A stretch of DNA of 64,000 nt. It comes from Alphaproteobacteria bacterium (GTDB taxonomy: Bacteria > Myxococcota_A > UBA796 > GCA-2862545). The position numbers and the translations under genes were made by a program. Of the stretch, positions 1 through 8,718 are shown in pieces. The stretch covers positions 1 through 64,000 of the forward strand of contig JACKEQ010000021.1 of the NCBI GenBank assembly GCA_020632885.1, written 5' to 3'. Position 1 is the stretch's first letter, and each line of letters begins with the position of its first letter. The notes beneath the pieces were generated by a model. The model was not told where the DNA came from and ran no database searches. It saw only the letters and a list, made by a program, of their open reading frames with translations.

Positions 1-1569
1 CGCTCGGTGGTCCGCTCGGCCGGCCGTCTCTACGAGCAGCACCCGTTCGACATCTTCATCGACACCGACGACATCGCGGCCGGTCAGGACAAGAAGCTGC
101 GCGAGGCCGGGCACCACGCCCTCTACGTCGAGCTCGACAAGCCGCTGCCCATGGGCTCCCGGCACGCCTTCATGTTCCGGTGCCGCGGCGAGACCTACCT
201 CCCGCGCGGGCTCACCGTGAACTGGGAGCAGCTCGAGGTCGGGAAGCCCAAGCAGGTCCGCTGGCGGCGCCTCGTGGGCGACGACGACGAGGGCGCGAAC
301 GTCTACCGGCTCAACAAGACCGGCGTGCTCGAGTTCTCCTACCCGGACCCCATCGACCCTCCGCTCGGCGGCAACTGGCTGCGCGCTGTCTTCCGCACCC
401 CGCCCGACACCCCGATGCCGGACCTCCCGCCGCTGTCGCACCTCCTGCTCAACACCGTCGACGCCGTGAACCTCCACGAGTTCCGGATGGAGAAGTTCAG
501 CGGGCTCGGCGTGCCGCACCAGAAGGTCCAGCTCCGGCGCTACCCCGTGTTCCTCCACCCGGAAGGCGAGGAGCCCCGGGTGTTCCGGCATCCCGACCGC
601 TTCCCCGACATGCGGGTGTTCGTCACGGAGGACGACGGCGAGCGGCGCGAGTGGCGCCGGGCCCCCGGCAACAGCCTGCTCACGGCCTCGATGGAGGACC
701 GCGTGTTCGTCGTCGACCCCGTCGACGGCACCATCACGTTCGGGAACGGCATCCGCGGCAAGCTCACGCCGGTCGGCACCTACAACATCGCCGTGGAGTC
801 GTACTTCACGGTGCCGGGCGTGGTCGGCAACGTGGGGCCTGGGTCCATCGACCGTGCCGAGGGCTTCGCGGACGTCGTGGACGTCACCAACCACCTGCCG
901 GCCACGGGCGGCCGCAACGCCGAGTCGATCGAGGAGATCATCCGGCGGGCGCCCTCCGTGCTCACCAGCCGCGACCGCGCCGTCACGCGCCTCGACTTCG
1001 AGATCATCGCGCGGGAGGCGAGCGGCGAGGTGGCCCGTGCGGCCTGCGACGGCACCATGGCCGACGACGGCGTCATCGAGATCGTGATCCTGCCGCACCG
1101 GCGCGCGGAGGAGGTCGTCCCGGACCCCTTCCTGTCCACCGGCCTCAAGGAGCACGTCCAGCGCTACCTCTCGCGCCGGTGCCTCGTGAACGTCCAGCCG
1201 GCCGTGCGGCTCGCCACGTTCAAGATGATCGACGTGAGCCTCACGATCCGCATGCGGCCCAACAGCAACTTCCTCCAGGTCCGCGAGGCCAGCCAGGCCT
1301 GGATCCGTCGCTTCCTCGACCCCTACGCGGGCGGGCTCGACGGCGAGGGCTGGCCGTTCTCCGGCACGCTCTACGGGCAGGACTTCGGGCGCATGGTCAC
1401 CGACATCCCCGAGGTCCGCCACGTGGTGGACGTCAGCGTGTACGACATGAGCCGCTCGCAGGACAAGGCGCCGGGGTGGGAGAAGGGGCAGGGCACCACG
1501 CTCGTCCCGCTCGACAACCACGACCTGTTCGTCGTCCGGCACGTCCGCGTGATCAGCGAGGACCTCTGA
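1..1569 (+). CDS. Baseplate J-like assembly protein of a contractile injection system (5' truncated)
   Basis: The reading frame is open to the first base of the window, so the N-terminus is missing and 522 residues are visible. The sequence resembles the putative baseplate assembly protein family of phage-like and eCIS particles, the J-like wedge component. A typical core signature, TITFGNGIRGKLTPVGTYNI, lies near visible residues 240-260. It is followed by a strand-rich part (SREASGEVARA type) and a C-terminal domain. The stop codon overlaps the start of the next tail gene (TGATG), which indicates translational coupling. The GTG at base 7 is only an apparent start. The family is recognised from motif and context; the rest of the particle (sheath, tube, ATPase) would lie to the left of the window. 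Confidence 0.8.
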   Translation, partial: RSVVRSAGRLYEQHPFDIFIDTDDIAAGQDKKLREAGHHALYVELDKPLPMGSRHAFMFRCRGETYLPRGLTVNWEQLEVGKPKQVRWRRLVGDDDEGANVYRLNKTGVLEFSYPDPIDPPLGGNWLRAVFRTPPDTPMPDLPPLSHLLLNTVDAVNLHEFRMEKFSGLGVPHQKVQLRRYPVFLHPEGEEPRVFRHPDRFPDMRVFVTEDDGERREWRRAPGNSLLTASMEDRVFVVDPVDGTITFGNGIRGKLTPVGTYNIAVESYFTVPGVVGNVGPGSIDRAEGFADVVDVTNHLPATGGRNAESIEEIIRRAPSVLTSRDRAVTRLDFEIIAREASGEVARAACDGTMADDGVIEIVILPHRRAEEVVPDPFLSTGLKEHVQRYLSRRCLVNVQPAVRLATFKMIDVSLTIRMRPNSNFLQVREASQAWIRRFLDPYAGGLDGEGWPFSGTLYGQDFGRMVTDIPEVRHVVDVSVYDMSRSQDKAPGWEKGQGTTLVPLDNHDLFVVRHVRVISEDL

Positions 1570-2687
1570 TGCGTCGCCGTCGCCTGCCGAGCCGCCGCGC
1601 GCGGCGCGGGAACGAGCTCGTCCTGCACGAGGCCACCACCGACCTCCGGTACCTCGAGCAGGTCGTCACGATCCAGTTCCCCATCCGCGCGGCCAGGGCC
1701 TACCTGCAGCGCAACATGGGCAACATCGTGCGCTACCAGCTCGTGGAGGCCCGTCGGGGCGAGTCCATCGGCAACGTGCGCGCCGTCGAGATCCGCCACG
1801 CCAACGGTGGTCACCGCACCTGGATCTACGGGGAGCGCGTGCTCGCCAACGGCATGCCCGCGTCGTTCTTCGTGCCCGACCACCTCGTCCAGATCCGCCC
1901 GGTCGTCGAAGGCGCGGCCGCGCGCAGCCGGAACCTCACGGTGGACGACGAGATCGTGCTCTACGTGCCCGTTCGCGGCTACCTGCGCTTCCTCCCGGAG
2001 ATCTTCCAGGGGGAGGGTCCCGTGCACACGCAGACCACGGCCCTCACGCGCACCACGGAGGTCCAGCGCTACCTCGGCGCGGACATGCACACCGTGAACG
2101 CCACCGAGATCGTGGTGGACGAGGACCCCATGCGGCGGTTCCTGTTCATCTTCCAGCACGTGATGACCACGATCACCGAGCAGATCGACCACATCGTGGA
2201 CCTCACGGACCCCCTCGTCTGCGAGGCGAAGTTCCTGCCGTGGCTCGCGAGCTGGGTGGGCTTCGAGCTCGACGAGTCGCTGCCCGTGCACCAGCAGCGC
2301 GAGCTCGTGCGCCGCGCCATCCGCCTCATGCGGAGCCGGGGTACCCGCGCGGGCATCGAGGAGATGGTCCGGGTGCTCACCAGCGCCCCGGTGCGCGTGC
2401 GCGAGCGCGTTCGCCCCATGCCGGCGGCCCTCGGCCAGGCCACGCTCATCGGTGGCCGCGACGTCACCGAGCGGTACCACCGCAACGAGCCCCTCGGCGT
2501 CTACCTGATGGAGCCCACGGAGCGGAAGGACACCTCGTTCTTCCAGCTCATGCTGGAGCCCCGCGAACGTTTCCAGAAGCGGTTCGGCGAGCGCGGCACC
2601 TCGGTGCTGCGGCGTATCGTCGGCGTCGTGAGCCAGGAACGCCCCACCCACGTGGGCTTCACCGTGCTCTTCGACGACCGCAGATGA
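1569..2687 (+). CDS. Phage tail protein, gpI-like eCIS baseplate component
   Basis: This 372-residue protein starts at an ATG overlapping the previous stop. Its middle and C-terminal parts match the phage-tail-protein domain found beside J-like proteins in eCIS loci. The hallmark segment around residues 218-260 contains LPWLASWVGFELDE, then VRRAIRLMRSRGTRAGIEEM, a helix pair typical of P2 gpI-like proteins. The N-terminus is very Arg-rich (MRRRRLPSRRARR). Its position directly after the J-like gene is the conserved order in these clusters. It is probably a structural baseplate subunit with no enzymatic role. Confidence 0.78.
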   Translation: MRRRRLPSRRARRGNELVLHEATTDLRYLEQVVTIQFPIRAARAYLQRNMGNIVRYQLVEARRGESIGNVRAVEIRHANGGHRTWIYGERVLANGMPASFFVPDHLVQIRPVVEGAAARSRNLTVDDEIVLYVPVRGYLRFLPEIFQGEGPVHTQTTALTRTTEVQRYLGADMHTVNATEIVVDEDPMRRFLFIFQHVMTTITEQIDHIVDLTDPLVCEAKFLPWLASWVGFELDESLPVHQQRELVRRAIRLMRSRGTRAGIEEMVRVLTSAPVRVRERVRPMPAALGQATLIGGRDVTERYHRNEPLGVYLMEPTERKDTSFFQLMLEPRERFQKRFGERGTSVLRRIVGVVSQERPTHVGFTVLFDDRR

Positions 2688-2718
2688 ACCCCACCCAACC
2701 CATCACAGGTCACCGAAC

Positions 2719-3654
2719 ATGACGTTCCCCCACACGCTTCGCCGGATGAACCCGTTCGAGGGGCTCTGCCTCACCTCGCACGACCTGGCGGACGAGCAGG
2801 CCTACCATCGGCGCACGCTGCACCGTCACTCGCTCTTCATGCACGGCTTCGGCATCGTGCAGGGCCTCCAGGTCGAGCTCGAGCAGAAGAAGAAGCGCTA
2901 CACCGCGATCATCAAGGCGGGCTACGGCATCACGCGCGAAGGCCAGGGCGTGCACCTCCAGCAGGACGTCGCGGTGGAGCTCGAGGTCCCGAAGTCGGAC
3001 GGCGAGTACATGCTCTGGCTGTTCCACGTCGAGGAGCCCGACAGCGAGAGCCTCCGCCCCGTGTTCGACACCGGCGAGAAGCGTGCGTCGCGCACCCTCG
3101 AGACGTCCGGCCCGCAGCTCCTCCCGGCCGACCAGGAGCACGAGGACGCCGTCGCGCTGGCCCGGATCAACGTCCGGCTCGGCCGGATGGTCCAGGTGCA
3201 GCTCCCCGTGCCCCGCGCCGGTCGCCAGGCCCGGGCCGCCGAGTCCTACCTCAAGCCGCGCGTGGTCGAGTTCGTCCGGCTCAACCGCAAGATCCTCTCG
3301 GCCCTCTACCGCACGCAGACCCTCGCCGAGCAGTCCATCGGCATGGTGGCCTTCTACAGCGCCCTCATCTCCGCCGAGTTCCTGCTCATCGAAGAGGGCA
3401 CGAGCGACCGTGTGCTCTACCGCACGGCGGGCGGGCTGATCACCTACGCCCACGACTTCTACAACCCGCTGCCGGCCACCACCGACCGCATCGAGCAGTT
3501 CACGGAGTTCATCCGGCGCGTGAACGCCGAGGTGCCCGGCCCCGACCAGACCGACGAGACCTGGCTGCGCTGGTTCCAGCAGTTCGAGCGGCTCCTGCAG
3601 CCCCTGTCGCGGATCAGCGACGAGCTCGAGCGCACGATCGAAGCCATGCGCTGA
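2719..3654 (+). CDS. eCIS-associated tail/baseplate protein of unknown role
   Basis: This 311-residue protein lies 31 nt after the tail protein gene. Its N-terminal third has the pattern DEQAYHRRTLHRHSLFMHGF followed by GIVQGLQVELE and GYGITREGQGVHLQ. I recognise this as the recurrent 'YHR..LHR...HGWGVV.GL.V' domain of proteins encoded in contractile-tail and eCIS loci. The rest (residues 160-311) is largely helical, with no catalytic motif visible. It is most likely a structural or accessory part of the particle. The family assignment is from pattern memory only. Confidence 0.55.
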   Translation: MTFPHTLRRMNPFEGLCLTSHDLADEQAYHRRTLHRHSLFMHGFGIVQGLQVELEQKKKRYTAIIKAGYGITREGQGVHLQQDVAVELEVPKSDGEYMLWLFHVEEPDSESLRPVFDTGEKRASRTLETSGPQLLPADQEHEDAVALARINVRLGRMVQVQLPVPRAGRQARAAESYLKPRVVEFVRLNRKILSALYRTQTLAEQSIGMVAFYSALISAEFLLIEEGTSDRVLYRTAGGLITYAHDFYNPLPATTDRIEQFTEFIRRVNAEVPGPDQTDETWLRWFQQFERLLQPLSRISDELERTIEAMR

Positions 3655-3656
3655 CC

Positions 3657-4814
3657 GTGCTCTGGCGGCGCGAGGTGGTCGTTGGGATCGCCGGGCTCCT
3701 CCTGGCGCTCTACGCCCTCGCGTTCGCCGGCCGTGTCGCGGCCCTCGCCGGCAACGGCTGGCTCGACGCGAACCACCTGCCCTTCGGTGGCGACTTCGTG
3801 TGCTTCTGGTCCGCGGCCCGCCTGGCCCTCGAGGGGAGGGCGGCCGACGCCTTCGATCCCAGCGTGCTCCAGCCCGTGCAGCAGGCCGCGATCCCGGGGA
3901 GCGAGGCCAGGTTCCTCTGGAACTACCCACCCACCTTCCTGCTCGTGCTCGCGCCGTTCGGGCTCCTGGGTGCCGTGGCGGCGACCTGGGCCTGGTGGGC
4001 CACGACCGTACCTCTGTACCTGGCGGCGCTCCTGCAGGTCGTCCCGCGCTGGGAGACCCTCGTCCTCGCGGGGGCCGGATCCGCAGGTCTCCTGGCGCTC
4101 GCCCACGGGCAGAACGGGTTCCTGCTCACCGCGATCCTGGTGGGGGGCCTGGCGCAGCTCGACCGCGGACGGCCCGTGCTGGCCGGCGCCATCCTGGGAG
4201 CCCTGGTCATCAAGCCCCACCTGGGCGTGCTCCTCCCCGTCGCCCTCGCGGCGAGCGGCTCCTGGCGGGCCTTCGCGGCGACCGGGGTCTCCGCGGGGGT
4301 CGCCTGCCTCGCGACCCTGCTGGCCTTCGGGGCGTCCAGCTGGGCTGCTTTCGTCGCGAACCTCGCGAGCGTGCAGGGCGGCATCGACGCGGGCGTGTTC
4401 CCGGCCGAGAAGCTCGTGACCCCCTACGTGCTCCTGCGCACGCTCGGCGCTTCCGGGGCGTCCGCGACGGTAGGGCAGGGGATCTGCACGCTCGGGGTGG
4501 CCGCCATCGTCGGGTGGACCTCGTGGCGCCTCGGACGACGCCCGCTCGCCTGGGCCGTCCTGATCGTCGGGTCCACCCTCGCGTCTCCCTACCTGTTCGA
4601 CTACGACCTCGTGCTGCTGGCCGGGGCGTTCGCCTTCGCCTGGGTCGACCCGTCTCCCTGGGGTCCCGGCGAGCGCGTCCTCTGGGGCCTCGCGGCCCTG
4701 CTGCCGGTCGCGTTCGTCGCATTGTACGGTGTGTTCGGCGTACAGGCGGCGCCGCTGCTCCTCTTCGCGCTGCTCGCGAGCCTCGCGGCGCGGGGGGTCG
4801 CGACGGACACCTGA
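3657..4814 (+). CDS. GT87 (DUF2029) family membrane glycosyltransferase
   Basis: This 385-residue integral membrane protein starts at a GTG two bases after the preceding stop. About ten hydrophobic segments run through the sequence. The first periplasmic loop carries the GT-C type acidic motif in GGDFVCFWSAARLALEG, followed by a conserved NYPPTFLLVLAPFG segment, both typical of the DUF2029/GT87 polyprenyl-phosphate-dependent mannosyltransferase family. Such enzymes transfer a sugar from a lipid carrier on the outer face of the cytoplasmic membrane. The acceptor cannot be deduced. It may be transcribed with the tail genes, but its function suggests it is an independent passenger. Confidence 0.75.
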   Translation: MLWRREVVVGIAGLLLALYALAFAGRVAALAGNGWLDANHLPFGGDFVCFWSAARLALEGRAADAFDPSVLQPVQQAAIPGSEARFLWNYPPTFLLVLAPFGLLGAVAATWAWWATTVPLYLAALLQVVPRWETLVLAGAGSAGLLALAHGQNGFLLTAILVGGLAQLDRGRPVLAGAILGALVIKPHLGVLLPVALAASGSWRAFAATGVSAGVACLATLLAFGASSWAAFVANLASVQGGIDAGVFPAEKLVTPYVLLRTLGASGASATVGQGICTLGVAAIVGWTSWRLGRRPLAWAVLIVGSTLASPYLFDYDLVLLAGAFAFAWVDPSPWGPGERVLWGLAALLPVAFVALYGVFGVQAAPLLLFALLASLAARGVATDT

Positions 4815-4868
4815 AGATCGGCTGACACGATCTCCGCTCGTTCTCGTTTCAGGAGGTGACCCCCGAAC

Positions 4869-4873
4869 GAGGA
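4869..4873 (+). promoter_or_regulatory. Ribosome binding site deciding a TTG start
   Basis: GAGGA stands 8 nt before the TTG at 4882. A stronger AGGAGG at 4851-4856 sits too far upstream of this TTG and next to a GTG in another frame. Confidence 0.5.
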
Positions 4874-4881
4874 CCCCCACC

Positions 4882-6006
4882 TTGACCGACCTCACCCAGG
4901 CTCCTCTGCTCGTCACGGGCGCCTCCGGTACCCTCGGACGCGTCGTCGTCGCCGAGCTGCTCGCCACCACCTCTGGGCCCCTCGTCCTGCCGCTCCGGGC
5001 CCACCACGACCCGGCGGACGTCGCGCGTGCCATCGCGGACGAGCGGACCGGGCTGACCCCGGGAAACGTCCGGGCACGGTGCACCTTCGTGCCCCTCGGC
5101 GACGACGTCCTCGGGCTGCTCCAGGTCTGCCGGGAGGCCGGTGTGCGCGGGATCCTCCACGTCGCGGGCTGTGTGGCCTACTTCGACCGCCCCGCGCTGG
5201 CCGCCGGCAACGAGGGGCTCACCGCGGGCTTCCTCGCGCTCGGGCAGGCGCTCGGGGTGGACGGCTTCGTGTTCGTCTCCACCGCATTCAGCAGCGGGTA
5301 CCGCGACGGGCTCGTCCCCGAGGCCCTCCACGCGACGCCGGAGTCCGACCCGACCGCCTACACCGCCTCCAAGCGCGCCGCCGAGCACCTGGTGGCGTCG
5401 AGCGGGCTGCCCTTCACCCTCGCGCGCCCCTCGGTCGTCATCGGCGACAGCGTGACCGGTCGGTACAGCGGGCGTCCCTACGGGATCTACCAGCTCTGGA
5501 GGGGCTTCGAGCGGCTGCTCGCCGACCGCTGGCAGCCGACCTTCCACGCCGTCGCCTCCGACCGCCCGCTCCAGCTCGTGCACCAGGACGACGTCGCGGC
5601 CGGCCTCGTCGCCAGCCTCCGACAATTCCGCCCCGGGGCCGTCGTGCACCTGGTGTCTGACCCCCAGCGGCTCCCCACGGCCCGTCAGGCCTGGGAGCTC
5701 TGGCTCGACGAGGTCGTACAGCCCGAGACCCGCGTGTTCCATGGGTCTCTGCAGGAGGCCGACCGCTCCCGGCTCGGGTCACGGCAGCGCCTGTTCCTGG
5801 ACTTCACCACCACCAACCTCGAGATCGCCGAGCATCCGTGGACCTTCGAGACCTCCGGCCTGGAGGCCCTCCGTGCCCTCGGTCACCGGGATCGGCCGGT
5901 CACCCTGGACACGCTCCGGACCTGCCAGCGCGCGTTCGTCGCCACGTCGCCGCGGTTGCTCGCGTACCTCGACCACGCCGGCACGGCCGGGAGGAGGGCC
6001 TCGTGA
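4882..6006 (+). CDS. Extended SDR, thioester-reductase-like acyl reductase candidate
   Basis: This 374-residue NAD(P)-dependent extended short-chain dehydrogenase starts at TTG with GAGGA in front. The nucleotide-binding motif TGASGTLG is at residues 9-16, and the active-site pair is in AYTASKRAAE (YxxxK). The stretch VSTAFSSGY, then FTLARPSVVIGDSVTGRY, is typical of thioester reductase and fatty-acyl reductase domains rather than sugar epimerases. The stop overlaps the start of the FAAL-ACP gene, so the natural substrate is plausibly the acyl chain held on that carrier domain, reduced to an aldehyde. An ordinary epimerase or ketoreductase role remains possible. Confidence 0.68.
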   Translation: MTDLTQAPLLVTGASGTLGRVVVAELLATTSGPLVLPLRAHHDPADVARAIADERTGLTPGNVRARCTFVPLGDDVLGLLQVCREAGVRGILHVAGCVAYFDRPALAAGNEGLTAGFLALGQALGVDGFVFVSTAFSSGYRDGLVPEALHATPESDPTAYTASKRAAEHLVASSGLPFTLARPSVVIGDSVTGRYSGRPYGIYQLWRGFERLLADRWQPTFHAVASDRPLQLVHQDDVAAGLVASLRQFRPGAVVHLVSDPQRLPTARQAWELWLDEVVQPETRVFHGSLQEADRSRLGSRQRLFLDFTTTNLEIAEHPWTFETSGLEALRALGHRDRPVTLDTLRTCQRAFVATSPRLLAYLDHAGTAGRRAS

Positions 6007-7976
6007 GCCAACACATGCCCGAGGAGGTGCACGCGACCTTCGACGCGTTCGGACAGGTCCTGCGTCACCGCGCGGCCGAGCGCCCCGATCGACCTGCCCT
6101 GACGTGGCTCGATCGGAACGGCGAGCCCGTCGTCACGTGGGACTTCGCCGCCCTGGAGCGCCGTTCGCTCGACCTCGCCGCCCATCTGGTGGAGCAGGGG
6201 CTCACCGGACAGCGGGCGCTGTTGATGTTCCCGCCCGGGCTCGACTTCATCGCGGCCTTCTACGCGTGCCTGCACGCGGGCGTGGTGGCGGTGCCGGTCT
6301 ACCCACCCGACCCGGCGCGCCTGCAGCGCAGCCTGCCGCGCTTCCTGGCGCTCGTCGCGGACTGCGGAGCTTCCGCCGTGCTCACGACGGCGGAGGTCGC
6401 CCAGCTCGCGGGGCCGCTCCTCCAGCTCGCGCCGGGCCTCGAGGGTCTGGCCCTCGTGCAGGTCGACGCGCTCGGGGACGCTCCCACGTGGATCGGCCCG
6501 CGGCTCGGGAGGGACGACGTCGCCTTCGTCCAGTACAGCTCCGGGAGCACCGGTGATCCCAAGGGCATCGTGGTGACCCACGGCAACCTGCTCGACCACG
6601 CCGCGGTCCTGCAGCGCGTGGACAACGACGAGCCCGGCCGGAGCGGGCTGTTCTGGCTACCGAGCTACCACGACCTCGGGCTGATCGCCGGCATCCTCCA
6701 GCCAACGTACTACGGCGTGCCGACCACGCTGATGTCGCCCATCGACTTCATGAAGCGCCCCCTCGGGTGGCTGCGGGCGGTCTCCCGGTTCCGTCCGACC
6801 CACACCGGCGGTCCCAACTTCGGCTACGACCTCTGTGTCCGGCGCTTCGACCCCACCCAGCTCGAGGGCGTCGACCTCTCCTCCGTGGAGGTGTTCGTCA
6901 ACGCCGCGGAGCGCGTGCGCCGCGAGACGATCGACCGGTTCGTGGAGACCTTCGCTCCCTATGGCGTCACCCACGAGCAGATGGGCCCGGCGTACGGCCT
7001 GGCGGAGGCCACCCTGGTCGTCTGCACCCGCTACGACCGCTCCCGGCCCCGGTCCGTCGAGCTCGATCGCCAGGCGCTCTCGCGCGGGGACGTGCAGGCC
7101 GCTTCGGGAGCCACCCCCGCCCGCGACCGCCAGTGGCTGGTGGGTGTCGGGCAGCCCACCGGTGGGGTCGAGGTCGCCATCGTCGACCCCGCGACCGGCA
7201 TGGGCGTCGGGCCCGGTCGGACGGGCGAGATCTGGGTGCACACGCCGGCCGTCGCGAGCGGGTACCTCGGCCGTCCGGAGCTCACCGAGGCCACCTTCCG
7301 CGCGACCCTCCCCGGCGACCCGCGCCACTGGCTCCGCACCGGTGACGTGGGCTTCCTGCACGACGGGGAGCTGTTCGTCACCTCGCGCCTCAAGGACCTG
7401 ATCATCCTGCGCGGTCGCAACCTGGCCCCCGAGGACGTCGAGCGTTCGGTCGAGGTGGCGCACCCGGACGTCCGACCCGGGTGTGTCGCGGCCTTCGCCG
7501 TCGACGAGGGCGGTGAGGAGCGGCTCGTCGTGGCCCTCGAGACCCGTCCGGGCGCCTCCGTCGAGGCCGTCGAGGTCGCCGTCCGCGAGCACCTCGCCGA
7601 GGAGGGGCTGGCGCTCTGGCGGCTCGAGGTGCTCGGCCAGGGAGAGCTCCCGAAGACGTCCAGCGGCAAGATCCAGCGCCACGCCGCACGCGCGGGGTTC
7701 GTCGCGCGCGCGCTGGAGGGCCACATCGCCGGCATCGAGGCCTGGTTGGTGGAGCAGCTCGGCGCCCGCGTGCAGGGCGAGGTCGACCGGTCCCGCAGCA
7801 TCCTCTCCTACGGCATCGACTCCCTCGAAGGTGTCGCGCTCGTCGGCGACCTGGAGGAGGTCGTCGGGTGCGAGCTCTCGCCGCGCCTCGTCTTCGACAA
7901 CCCCACCGTGGCCGTGCTGGCCGAGCGCGTCGCCCGCGCCGTCCACACGTCCGCCCCCCACGTTCCCGGAGCCTGA
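6003..7976 (+). CDS. Fatty-acyl-AMP ligase fused to an acyl carrier domain
   Basis: This 657-residue protein has GTG at 6003 as the likely start, because GGGAGGAGGG ends four bases before it; ATG at 6015 is the alternative. Residues 1-560 are an adenylate-forming ligase. The P-loop VQYSSGSTGDPKGIVV is near residues 176-191, and LPSYHDLGLIAG with GGPNFGYDLC are characteristic of FAAL rather than acyl-CoA synthetases. The C-terminal 80 residues are a carrier domain with the phosphopantetheine site GIDSLEG (Ser about 607). The enzyme should activate a free fatty acid as acyl-AMP and load it on its own carrier. It overlaps the SDR gene by 4 nt and precedes the ADO-like gene by one base. Confidence 0.88.
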   Translation: MSQHMPEEVHATFDAFGQVLRHRAAERPDRPALTWLDRNGEPVVTWDFAALERRSLDLAAHLVEQGLTGQRALLMFPPGLDFIAAFYACLHAGVVAVPVYPPDPARLQRSLPRFLALVADCGASAVLTTAEVAQLAGPLLQLAPGLEGLALVQVDALGDAPTWIGPRLGRDDVAFVQYSSGSTGDPKGIVVTHGNLLDHAAVLQRVDNDEPGRSGLFWLPSYHDLGLIAGILQPTYYGVPTTLMSPIDFMKRPLGWLRAVSRFRPTHTGGPNFGYDLCVRRFDPTQLEGVDLSSVEVFVNAAERVRRETIDRFVETFAPYGVTHEQMGPAYGLAEATLVVCTRYDRSRPRSVELDRQALSRGDVQAASGATPARDRQWLVGVGQPTGGVEVAIVDPATGMGVGPGRTGEIWVHTPAVASGYLGRPELTEATFRATLPGDPRHWLRTGDVGFLHDGELFVTSRLKDLIILRGRNLAPEDVERSVEVAHPDVRPGCVAAFAVDEGGEERLVVALETRPGASVEAVEVAVREHLAEEGLALWRLEVLGQGELPKTSSGKIQRHAARAGFVARALEGHIAGIEAWLVEQLGARVQGEVDRSRSILSYGIDSLEGVALVGDLEEVVGCELSPRLVFDNPTVAVLAERVARAVHTSAPHVPGA

Positions 7977-7977
7977 C

Positions 7978-8718
7978 ATGCAACCGTCCCCCGCGACGAC
8001 AGCGCCCACCCCCGCCAGCCAGGAGGCCCTCTCCCGCCTGCTCGGGCTCGCGATCTTCGGCGAGCGCCTGGCCGCGCGTACCTACAACCAGTGCTCCCGG
8101 CTGGAGCCCCGGCACGCCGAGCTGCTGAAGCGCTTCGCGACCATGGAGGGGCGCCACGCCCGGTGGTTCCTCGAGGTGAGCCAGGCCAACGGGGTGGTGC
8201 CCGACAAGGCTTTCGCCGATCGCGAGCTCGGCTACCTCGAGGAACAGGTGGACGCCTACGCCGCGGCCGGGGACGTCGAGGCCCTCCTGGTCGTGCAGGG
8301 CTTCATCGTGGAGAGCCTCGCCATCGCGACCTACGAGCCCTTCCTGGCCGTGTCGGACCGCTTCGTGGGCGCCCGTGAGGCCTTCCAGAAGGCCCTCGAC
8401 GAGGAGCACTACCACGTCGACTGGGTCATCCGGTACCTCCGGCTGCACTTCTTCGACCAGGACGAGCGCTTCCTCGAGCTCGCCCGTCGGGTGAACGTCC
8501 AGGGGGTGGACTGCATCGGCGGCACCCTGATGAACATCGCCGACCACCTCGACGCCATCGGGCTCTCCGGGGCCGACAGCGCGGGTGCGATGATGGACGG
8601 CTACACCGGGCTGCTCGAGCGGGTCGGCATCGACGAGCGTTTGGCGACCAGGGACGTCGTGTCGCTCTTCATGCCGCTCATCCGCAAGTACCGTCATGGC
8701 CGGGAGGCGACGGCATGA
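7978..8718 (+). CDS. Ferritin-like diiron protein resembling aldehyde-deformylating oxygenase
   Basis: This 246-residue helical protein contains six potential diiron ligands: E29, E57, H60, E112, E143 and H146. The spacing (28, 3, 52, 31, 3) nearly equals that of cyanobacterial aldehyde-deformylating oxygenase as I recall it (28, 3, 52, 29, 3). Motifs include MEGRH (57-60), VVQGFIVESLAIATYEPF around E112, and DEEHYH. ADO converts a fatty aldehyde to an alkane and formate at the membrane surface. The neighbouring reductase and FAAL-ACP would provide the aldehyde. Other ferritin-like oxidases, including those of tRNA and olefin pathways, are alternatives, but the spacing and context favour ADO. 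Confidence 0.72.
   Translation: MQPSPATTAPTPASQEALSRLLGLAIFGERLAARTYNQCSRLEPRHAELLKRFATMEGRHARWFLEVSQANGVVPDKAFADRELGYLEEQVDAYAAAGDVEALLVVQGFIVESLAIATYEPFLAVSDRFVGAREAFQKALDEEHYHVDWVIRYLRLHFFDQDERFLELARRVNVQGVDCIGGTLMNIADHLDAIGLSGADSAGAMMDGYTGLLERVGIDERLATRDVVSLFMPLIRKYRHGREATA

Noticed and set aside
1..3654. A prophage remnant
   Set aside because: The three tail-like genes match eCIS order and no integrase, capsid, terminase or lysis genes are present; however, the upstream part cannot be seen.
4851..4858. AGGAGG followed by GTG as the start of the SDR gene
   Set aside because: The GTG at 4856 is out of frame with the SDR; the frame starts at TTG 4882 with GAGGA at proper distance.
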